From: an uncultured Lachnospiraceae bacterium
Lineage (GTDB): Bacteria; Bacillota_A; Clostridia; Lachnospirales; Lachnospiraceae
Assembly: GCA_910587905.1 (NCBI GenBank)
Contig: CAJUOF010000168.1
Location: 1-18,940 of the forward strand
Length of the DNA: 18,940 bases
Reading direction: 5' to 3'
Shown here in pieces: positions 13,767-18,940 of this stretch. Position 1 is the first letter of the stretch. Every line of letters starts with the position of its first letter. The position numbers and the translations under genes were made by a program. The notes under the pieces are model-generated. The model was not told where the DNA came from, ran no database searches, and was given only the letters and a program-made list of their open reading frames with translations.

Positions 13767-14936
13767 ATGGCAGTAGGACTGAATCCTTTTGTTACATCAG
13801 CCCCCAATTCAAAAATCAGGACGGTGTTTAATAAGGTGGACGGACGGGAGGATCTGGTGAAATTTGTCTTGGGCGAGCCCAATTTTGACACGGCGCCCAA
13901 CATTATCGGAGCAGCAGCAAGCGCCTTAAAGAATGGGCACACCCATTATGTGACCAATGCGGGAATTATTGAGCTTCGTCAGGCGATTGCCGACAAAATG
14001 CAGAGGGAAAATCATCTTTGTTACGATCCGAAAACAGAGATCATGGTGACAAACGGCGGGACGGAGGCAATCTGGCTGGCCATGCAGACGGTGCTGGAGC
14101 CGGGAGATGAGGTCATTGTTCCGGGCCCCTACTGGTCTCCGTATCCGTCGCTGGTTGTGCTGATGCATGCGACTCCGGTGGTGGTGCCCATGCTGGAAGA
14201 AGACGGATTCATGTACAATATTGAGAATTTGAAAAAGGCGGTGACGCCGAAGACGAAGATGCTGATTCTCAATTCTCCCTGCAATCCGACCGGAGGAATG
14301 GCTGACTTACAGCTTTTGAAGGACATTGCCGATCTGGCAAAAGAACGTGATTTTTATGTCATGTCGGACGAGGTGTATGAAAAATTGGTTTACGACGGCA
14401 ATGAGCACATCAGCCTTGCCTCCCTGCCGGGAATGAAGGAGCGGACTATTACGATCAACAGTTTTTCCAAATCCTACGCAATGACGGGATGGCGGGTTGG
14501 TTATGTGATGGCGGATGCAGGAATTATCAGATATTGTAATAAATTACATGAGCTGGAGGCTTCCTGTACGAATGTACCGGCACAGTGGGGAGCGGTGGAG
14601 GCTCTGACAGGAGATCAGGCAAACGTGAACTTCATGGTCGGAGAGTATACCAGACGCCGCCGAATGATTGTGGACGGTTTAAATGCCATCAGAGGGATTA
14701 GCTGTGTGGCTCCTAAGGGAACCTTTTATGCATTTGCAAACATCAAAGGGGCCGGTATGAGCTCCGACGAGTTCTGCAGCCGTCTGATCGACGAGGCCGG
14801 TCTTGTTGTGATTCCGGGCGATGCGTTTGGAGAATATGGCGAGGGATATGTAAGAATGTCCTTTGCCGTGTCGGACGAAACGATTACAGAAGGGCTGAAC
14901 CGTCTGGATATGTTCATGAATAAACTGAAGATTTAA
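13767..14936 (+). CDS. Class I pyridoxal-phosphate aminotransferase (aspartate/aromatic type)
   Basis: A 389-residue fold-type I aminotransferase, a normal length. The PLP lysine is Lys235 in SFSKSYAMTGWR; other family residues are Asn173 in NSPCNPTGG, Asp201 and Tyr204 in SDEVYEKL, Arg243 in GWRVGY and the C-terminal substrate arginine in YVRMSF. It transfers an amino group between an amino acid and a 2-oxo acid in the cytoplasm. It is probably the last gene of the aldolase-importer operon, because a terminator follows 36 bases later and no promoter is visible before it. The context suggests that it deaminates the imported amino acid to the 2-oxo acid cleaved by the aldolase, which is an inference. 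Aspartate-, branched-chain- or aromatic-specific members cannot be separated by eye. Confidence 0.92.
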   Translation: MAVGLNPFVTSAPNSKIRTVFNKVDGREDLVKFVLGEPNFDTAPNIIGAAASALKNGHTHYVTNAGIIELRQAIADKMQRENHLCYDPKTEIMVTNGGTEAIWLAMQTVLEPGDEVIVPGPYWSPYPSLVVLMHATPVVVPMLEEDGFMYNIENLKKAVTPKTKMLILNSPCNPTGGMADLQLLKDIADLAKERDFYVMSDEVYEKLVYDGNEHISLASLPGMKERTITINSFSKSYAMTGWRVGYVMADAGIIRYCNKLHELEASCTNVPAQWGAVEALTGDQANVNFMVGEYTRRRRMIVDGLNAIRGISCVAPKGTFYAFANIKGAGMSSDEFCSRLIDEAGLVVIPGDAFGEYGEGYVRMSFAVSDETITEGLNRLDMFMNKLKI

Positions 14937-14972
14937 GAGAAATCCATTTTGGAAAATTAACAATGGAAGAGG

Positions 14973-15007
14973 ATAGGGTTCCTGAAAGAGATAGGGAACC
15001 CTATTTT
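14973..15007 (+). terminator. Rho-independent terminator of the importer/aminotransferase operon
   Basis: ATAGGGTTCC (14973-14982) pairs perfectly with GGAACCCTAT (14995-15004), 10 bp with a 12-base loop, ending in TTTT (15004-15007). It lies 36 bases after the aminotransferase stop. Confidence 0.75.
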
Positions 15008-15016
15008 AAGGAAACT

Positions 15017-15928
15017 ATGAGCGGAAATTTAATCGGGGAATTGTGTGCGGTGGGAGTGGCCGCCTGTAATGCGGCGGCCTGCTCCTGCTTCAATCAGGCG
15101 GAAAAGAAGATCAGTACCTTTACCGTCAATTTGTTAAAAACCATGGTAGCGCTGGCGGGTGTCACCGTTCTCAGGGCGGTGTTGTACGGCTCGGTCGGCT
15201 TGTCGGGAATTCCTTTGGAGGCATGGGTATATCTGAGCCTGTCCGGTTTGACGGGATTTGTGTTCGGCGATTTTTTCTATTTCGCTTCTTTCCTGTACCT
15301 TCCCTACCGGATCTCCATGATGATCTACAACTGCAGCACCATCGTGACTGCCCTGGCGGCGTGGGGATTGTATGGGCAGAGGCTTAGCCTGCTTTCCTGG
15401 GGAGGGATTTTCCTGGTCGTCGTCGGGCTGGGGGTGATTCTTCTGGCCAGGCAGCAGGAGACAGGGGATGTCTGCGGGAAGAGGGATATGCTGAAGGGAC
15501 TTTTACTGGCAGTTTTGGGAATGCTGGGTCAGGCATTTGGAGTGCTGCTGAGCAATCGGGGACTGCTTTTGATTGATTTGGAAGGCGGAAGCATGGCGGC
15601 CAGTCACATCCGGCTGATAGCGGGAACCCTGGCACTTTTCATTCTTACCTTTGTCGGAAAAAAGACGGTGGAAGTCCGAACAGATATGAAAGCCCGGAAA
15701 CAGATTCTTCTTGTGACGGCCGGTGGACTGATCGGATGCGGAGTTGGGACCACCTTGACCCTGCAGTCCTTATATTACATTCCGGCGGGGATCTCGTCGG
15801 CGATTTCTTCCGTATCGCCGGTGATGGTTTTGCTTGTCACGGTGCTGATCTTCCGCGAAAAGGTAAAATGGACGGAGGCTGTGGGGGCTTTCCTGTGTAT
15901 TTTTGGCATTATTGCGTTGTCAATTTAA
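15017..15928 (+). CDS. EamA/DMT-family transporter
   Basis: A 303-residue membrane protein with about ten hydrophobic segments in two repeated halves of about five, as in EamA (drug/metabolite) transporters. The halves end in GIFLVVVGLGVILLA and GAFLCIFGIIALSI, the usual closing helix of each repeat. I chose the ATG at 15017 (AAGGA four bases upstream). The longer frame from 14963 would add a highly charged 18-residue tail and would place the start codon before the terminator hairpin. Family members export or import amino acids, nucleosides or other small metabolites; direction and cargo cannot be inferred. It is followed after 19 bases by a pyrroline-5-carboxylate reductase gene, so an amino-acid-related cargo is plausible. 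No clear promoter of its own was found, so read-through from the upstream operon may contribute. Confidence 0.85.
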   Translation: MSGNLIGELCAVGVAACNAAACSCFNQAEKKISTFTVNLLKTMVALAGVTVLRAVLYGSVGLSGIPLEAWVYLSLSGLTGFVFGDFFYFASFLYLPYRISMMIYNCSTIVTALAAWGLYGQRLSLLSWGGIFLVVVGLGVILLARQQETGDVCGKRDMLKGLLLAVLGMLGQAFGVLLSNRGLLLIDLEGGSMAASHIRLIAGTLALFILTFVGKKTVEVRTDMKARKQILLVTAGGLIGCGVGTTLTLQSLYYIPAGISSAISSVSPVMVLLVTVLIFREKVKWTEAVGAFLCIFGIIALSI

Positions 15929-15947
15929 GGAGAAGGGAAGGATATTT

Positions 15948-16745
15948 ATGAAGAAGATTGGATTTATCGGCTGCGGAAATATGGCAAAGGCCATGATTGG
16001 CGGCCTTGTGGGGAAAAAACTGATACCTCCGGGGGTAATTCTCGCCTCCAACAGGAGCCAGGGAGCGTTGGATTATGCAAGAAAAACCTGGGGAATTTGT
16101 GTGACCAGGGACAATCGTCAGGTGGCAAGGGAATCGGAGATCGTGGTTCTGGCCGTGAAGCCTCAGTTTTACAGCCAGGTGATTGGGGAAATCAGGGAGG
16201 ACGTGACGGATGAACAGGTGATTATGAGCATCGCTCCCGGAAAGACGCTGCAGTGGTTTAAGGAACAGTTTGGCCGTTCTCTCAAGTTCATTCGCTGTAA
16301 TCCCAACACGCCGGCTTTGGTTGGGGAGGGGATTACCTCCGTGTCGCCGGGAGAACTTGTGACGGAAGAAGAGCTTGGCTGGGTGATGGAAATATTGGAA
16401 AGCTTTGGCCGGGCCTCCGTGGTGCCGGAGAGCCTGAGCGAGGCGGTGATTGCGGTCAGCGGGAGCGCCCCGGCCTATGTGTTCATGTTTATGGAAGCGA
16501 TGGCGGACGGAGCGGTGTCCCTTGGGATGCCCAGAAAGCAGGCTTATGAATTTGCAGCTCAGGCGGTTCTTGGGGCGGCAAAGATGGTGCAGGAGACGGG
16601 GCTTCATCCAGGAGAGCTTAAGGACATGGTGTGTTCGCCGGGCGGCACCACGATTCAGGCGGTACGGCTTTTGGAAGAGAGAGGCTTTAGGAGCAGCGTG
16701 ATTGAGGCCATGACGGCTTGTGCCGATCAGGCAAGGGTGATGTAG
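15948..16745 (+). CDS. proC: Pyrroline-5-carboxylate reductase
   Basis: A 265-residue enzyme of the family that reduces 1-pyrroline-5-carboxylate to L-proline with NAD(P)H. The N-terminal Rossmann motif is GFIGCGNMAKAM (residues 5-16). Further landmarks are VVLAVKPQ (66-73), PNTPALVGEG (119-128), the substrate-binding VSGSAPAYVFMFMEAMADGA and SPGGTTIQAVRLLEERGFRS near the C-terminus. Within the 117-123 block the usual Met before PNTP is Asn, and SIAPG replaces the common SIAAG. The start is preceded by GGAAGGA. It lies between a DMT transporter and an SDR gene, not with the glutamate-pathway genes proA and proB. A role in breaking down proline- or hydroxyproline-like compounds, or a changed cyclic-imine substrate, is therefore possible beside ordinary proline synthesis. 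Confidence 0.88.
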   Translation: MKKIGFIGCGNMAKAMIGGLVGKKLIPPGVILASNRSQGALDYARKTWGICVTRDNRQVARESEIVVLAVKPQFYSQVIGEIREDVTDEQVIMSIAPGKTLQWFKEQFGRSLKFIRCNPNTPALVGEGITSVSPGELVTEEELGWVMEILESFGRASVVPESLSEAVIAVSGSAPAYVFMFMEAMADGAVSLGMPRKQAYEFAAQAVLGAAKMVQETGLHPGELKDMVCSPGGTTIQAVRLLEERGFRSSVIEAMTACADQARVM

Positions 16746-16770
16746 GAAAATGAAAATGGAGGGAATGATG

Positions 16771-17604
16771 ATGACGGATTCTTTATTCAGCGTCGAGGGA
16801 AAGATTTGCATCGTGACCGGGGGACTGGGACAGATCGGGAAAAATTTTGTGGCAGAGCTTTACAAAAGAGGAGCGAAGGTTGCCGTTTTTTCCAGACATG
16901 TCCCGAAGGAGCGGACAGAAGAGATATTCCCGCCGGAACAGTACGATTACGAGAATTTAAAGTTTTATGCCGTGGATATCAATGCGAAGGAGACGATTGA
17001 GAAAGCGCTGGACCAGATGGAAGAGGCGTGGGGAGACGCCCCGGACGTGCTGGTGAACAATGCCGGGATTGACATGCAGCCTTCGGCGCCGCCGGAGGTG
17101 ACGCGGCCTTTTGAAACCTTTCCGGAGTCCGTATTCCGGGAAGTGGTGGACGTGAATCTGGTGGGAACGTTTCTTTGCTGTCAGGCGGTGGGAGCCCGCA
17201 TGATTGCCGCCAAAAAGGGCGGTTCCATCATCAATGTCGGGTCTATTTACGGGATGCTCTCCCCGGTACAGGACATTTACGCTTATCAGGAAGAACAGAG
17301 GGGATTTCCCTTTATTAAGCCGGTGGCTTATTCGGCGGCAAAGTCGGGCATCTACAACCTGGCCCGCTATCTGGCTACATATTGGGGAAGGAAAGGGATC
17401 CGAGTGAATACTCTGTCGCCCGCCGGCGTATGGCGGGACACGCAGGACGCCACGTTCCAGGCCAATTTTACGGCCAGGATGCCCATGGGGCGGATGTCCA
17501 GGGAGGATGAGTATAACGGTGCGCTGATCTTCCTGGCATCGCAGGCATCTTCTTTCATGACGGGGGCGAATCTTGTGATGGACGGAGGCTGGACCGCCTG
17601 GTAG
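16771..17604 (+). CDS. SDR family oxidoreductase with an extended active-site loop
   Basis: A 277-residue short-chain dehydrogenase. The cofactor motif TGGLGQIG is at residues 16-23, NNAG at 96-99, and the catalytic residues are Asn129, Ser158, Tyr187 (YSAAK) and Lys191. Ser and Tyr are 29 residues apart instead of the usual 13, because of an inserted segment (about 165-184, QDIYAYQEEQRGFPFIKP). This places it in an SDR subfamily different from the one encoded at 706. The start is ambiguous: Met codons lie at 16750, 16756, 16765, 16768 and 16771. I chose 16771 because GGAGGG (16758-16763) is then seven bases upstream and the protein begins in normal SDR fashion. It closes the EamA-proC-SDR gene set and is followed by a terminator-like hairpin. 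Substrate unknown. Confidence 0.88.
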   Translation: MTDSLFSVEGKICIVTGGLGQIGKNFVAELYKRGAKVAVFSRHVPKERTEEIFPPEQYDYENLKFYAVDINAKETIEKALDQMEEAWGDAPDVLVNNAGIDMQPSAPPEVTRPFETFPESVFREVVDVNLVGTFLCCQAVGARMIAAKKGGSIINVGSIYGMLSPVQDIYAYQEEQRGFPFIKPVAYSAAKSGIYNLARYLATYWGRKGIRVNTLSPAGVWRDTQDATFQANFTARMPMGRMSREDEYNGALIFLASQASSFMTGANLVMDGGWTAW

Positions 17605-17628
17605 AGGCAGCTAAAAATTGTCTTATTT

Positions 17629-17684
17629 AGAAATTGCCGCATTGGGAATTTGAGTTTTCCTGTGTGGCAATTTCTTTAGATTTT
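17629..17684 (+). terminator. Long hairpin terminator after the second SDR gene
   Basis: AGAAATTGCC (17629-17638) pairs perfectly with GGCAATTTCT (17666-17675), with a further inner GGGAA/TTTCC pairing, followed by the T-rich TTAGATTTT. It lies 25 bases after the SDR stop. Confidence 0.65.
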
Positions 17685-17711
17685 GCTGATTCTTTTTATA
17701 TGAAAATTTTC

Positions 17712-17740
17712 TTGACAGTTTAGCCGAAAAAAGCTAAAAT
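17712..17740 (+). promoter_or_regulatory. Promoter of the PD-(D/E)XK nuclease gene, with an inverted repeat
   Basis: TTGACA (17712-17717), 17 bases, TAAAAT (17735-17740). TTTAGC (17719-17724) and GCTAAA (17733-17738) are perfect inverted repeats inside the spacer and -10, a possible repressor site or self-pairing element. Confidence 0.72.
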
Positions 17741-17918
17741 AAAGTCACATATCCGGGAGCATATCTGAACCGTTCGGTTACTGATTCCCTGTATGAAATA
17801 ATAGAAACTATAGCGGAACAGAAACGAAAGGACGTCCCGGTTGGAAGTGTACGCACAGGTAAAGAATAGTCACAAGGTATTTTCCTTTCATCTCTGTCCG
17901 CAGAAATGGGAGGAGAAT
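17741..17918 (+). other. Long untranslated leader of the nuclease gene
   Basis: About 170 bases separate the -10 from the chosen start. The only structure seen is a small inverted repeat, AACCG-TT-CGGTT (about 17768-17779). An in-frame non-ATG extension beginning at 17841 could encode 26 more residues, but it has no ribosome site as good as GGAGGAGAAT before 17919. Together with the terminator and promoter upstream, this accounts for the 314-base gap from 17605. Confidence 0.4.
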
Positions 17919-18776
17919 ATGTCAAGAAGAACATTGCAGGAACTAAATTTGCTGGATGATTTTCTGTTTGGGGAGATCATGAGGCACCAAAAATGGGGAG
18001 AGCTTTTCAGTCGGTTTTTGCTGGAAACGATTTTTCAGAGGAAATTCGGGCCCCTAAGGGTCGTGCCGCAGAAAGTGTATGGCGGAAAGGATACGGGCCT
18101 GCACGGGGCCAGGCTGGATGTGTTCCTGGAAGAGGCGGAGGAAGAAGGGGCGTCCTGCCGGGCTTCGATCTATGACGTGGAGCCGGACCAGAAGAAGATG
18201 AGTCCCGGGGAGATCTCCCGTCGCACCCGTTTCTATCATGCATTGATCGATGCGGATTGTCTGAAATCAGGGGCGGACTACGAGAGCTTGAAGGACGTGA
18301 TCGTCATATTTATCCTCTCCGACGATCCGTTCGGGGCAGACCGGATGATCTACACGATCCGCAGCATGTGCAAGGAAGATCCGGAGATGCCTTATGACGA
18401 TGGGGCGCAAACGTTGTTTCTGTACACAAAGGGGACAAAGGGACAGGCTCCGAAAGCCCTTGGCCAGCTTTTGCGCTACATGGAAGCGAGTATCGCGGAA
18501 AATGCGGTGAATCCGGAGCTCGAGAAGATCCATCACATCGTTGAGGTCGTGAAGCGGAATAAGGAGGTGGAGATCAGTTATATGAAATCCTGGGAAAGAG
18601 ATCAAGAATTGCTTAGGCAGGGCCGGGAGGAAGAGCGGGAAAACACGGAGCGGGAGCGGCGCAGGGCGGATCAGGCAGAACAGGAAAGGCGGAAAGCAGA
18701 ACGGGAAAAACAAACAGCAGTGGCAAAAATATTGGCATTAGAGGCGGAACTGAGAAAATATAAAGAGAAGGTGTAA
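17919..18776 (+). CDS. PD-(D/E)XK nuclease family protein (Rpn/putative transposase-like)
   Basis: A 285-residue protein of the PDDEXK_2-type family often labelled Rpn-like recombination-promoting nuclease. The start is fixed by GGAGGA just upstream and by the family-typical opening LQELNLLDDFLFGEIM. The nuclease core has ARLDVFL (Arg65, Asp67) and IYDVEPD (Glu88), followed by RRTRFYHALID (101-111), VIVIFILSDDPFGA (128-140) and MPYDDGAQTLFLYTKGT (157-173). The usual E-x-K/Q reads Glu-Pro-Asp, so activity may be altered; this variant seems common among Lachnospiraceae relatives. The last ~55 residues (about 227-282) are very rich in Glu, Arg, Lys and Gln and look like a coiled coil. It stands alone with its own promoter and terminator. 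Related proteins degrade DNA or assist RecA-independent recombination; its role here is unknown. Confidence 0.85.
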   Translation: MSRRTLQELNLLDDFLFGEIMRHQKWGELFSRFLLETIFQRKFGPLRVVPQKVYGGKDTGLHGARLDVFLEEAEEEGASCRASIYDVEPDQKKMSPGEISRRTRFYHALIDADCLKSGADYESLKDVIVIFILSDDPFGADRMIYTIRSMCKEDPEMPYDDGAQTLFLYTKGTKGQAPKALGQLLRYMEASIAENAVNPELEKIHHIVEVVKRNKEVEISYMKSWERDQELLRQGREEERENTERERRRADQAEQERRKAEREKQTAVAKILALEAELRKYKEKV

Positions 18777-18783
18777 CGGTTGC

Positions 18784-18834
18784 AGACATCTGTCAAACGG
18801 GAGTTGGGTCCCGTGGCAGATGTCTTCGTTTTTT
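18784..18834 (+). terminator. Strong rho-independent terminator of the nuclease gene
   Basis: AGACATCTG (18784-18792) pairs with CAGATGTCT (18817-18825), and the inner CGGGA pairs with TCCCG with a small bulge between. TTTTTT follows at 18829-18834, eight bases after the stop codon. Confidence 0.88.
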
Positions 18835-18897
18835 ATAAACGCCCTCTATACATTGTTCGAATTTCCGTATTGGTATTTGGGGCGGAGGAATGTTAGG

Positions 18898-18940
18898 ATG
18901 AAAAAAACAGATTCCAGAGGGGGATCGGTGGAGAAGGAGG
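18898..18940 (+). CDS. Possible start of a further gene, cut by the window end
   Basis: ATG at 18898 is preceded by GGAGG (about 18884-18888) and opens a frame, MKKTDSRGGSVEKE, that runs to the end of the window. The last bases, GAGAAGGAGG, themselves look like a ribosome site, so the true gene may instead begin just beyond the window. Function cannot be told. Confidence 0.25.
   Translation, partial: MKKTDSRGGSVEKE

Noticed and set aside
14963..15016. Longer N-terminus for the EamA transporter
   Set aside because: The added residues are highly charged and encoded by the terminator hairpin of the previous operon; the ATG at 15017 has a better ribosome site and a normal family start.
1..18940. 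CRISPR arrays, tRNA or rRNA genes, riboswitches
   Set aside because: I saw no regularly spaced repeats, cloverleaf-like sequences or rRNA words; the non-coding gaps are short and mostly explained by promoters and hairpins. A covariance-model search was not possible here.

Overview
The window looks like a chromosomal catabolic locus of a gut-type Clostridia, most likely a member of the Lachnospiraceae. This is an inference from the strong AGGAGG-like ribosome sites, the TTGACA/TATAAT promoters, the moderately high GC content, and the final nuclease gene, which belongs to a PD-(D/E)XK (Rpn-like) family that is expanded in that group. No rRNA, tRNA, CRISPR array or intact transposase was seen.

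Layout. (1) 1-1500: the 3' part of a lactate-racemase-domain (LarA-like/DUF2088) gene, then an SDR oxidoreductase. (2) 1550-3403: a dihydrodipicolinate-synthase/N-acetylneuraminate-lyase (DHDPS/NAL) family aldolase, followed by a FadR-type GntR regulator. (3) 3404-4039: an AT-rich island holding a broken PIN-domain (VapC-like) toxin gene on the minus strand. (4) 4040-7032: a second FadR-type regulator (+), convergent with a minus-strand pair made of a second aldolase and a zinc-type alcohol dehydrogenase. (5) 7035-14936: a third FadR-type regulator, then a probable eight-gene operon of a third aldolase, a complete branched-chain-amino-acid-type ABC importer (binding lipoprotein, two permeases, two ATPases) and a class I aminotransferase, ended by a terminator. 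(6) 15017-17604: EamA transporter, pyrroline-5-carboxylate reductase and a second SDR. (7) 17712-18834: a PD-(D/E)XK family nuclease gene with its own promoter and terminator, then what may be the first codons of another gene.

How the genes fit together. The DHDPS/NAL fold makes or breaks C-C bonds next to pyruvate through a lysine Schiff base. An importer for amino-acid-like compounds, an aminotransferase, a pyruvate-type aldolase and several NAD(P)-dependent dehydrogenases together suggest this order: import, deamination to a 2-oxo acid, aldol cleavage to pyruvate plus an aldehyde, and reduction of the aldehyde. Substrates cannot be read from the sequence. 4-hydroxy amino acids and sugar-acid-derived compounds are both reasonable candidates.

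The clearest previously unannotated signal is regulatory. An 18-bp interrupted palindrome, TTRTAYGAYRTCRTAYAA, occurs three times around the third regulator, each time just downstream of a well-formed -10 box: before the divergent aldolase, before the regulator itself, and before the aldolase-transporter operon. This defines a small local regulon. The three regulators are close paralogues and each sits beside an aldolase gene, so the locus seems to have grown by repeated duplication of a regulator/aldolase module.
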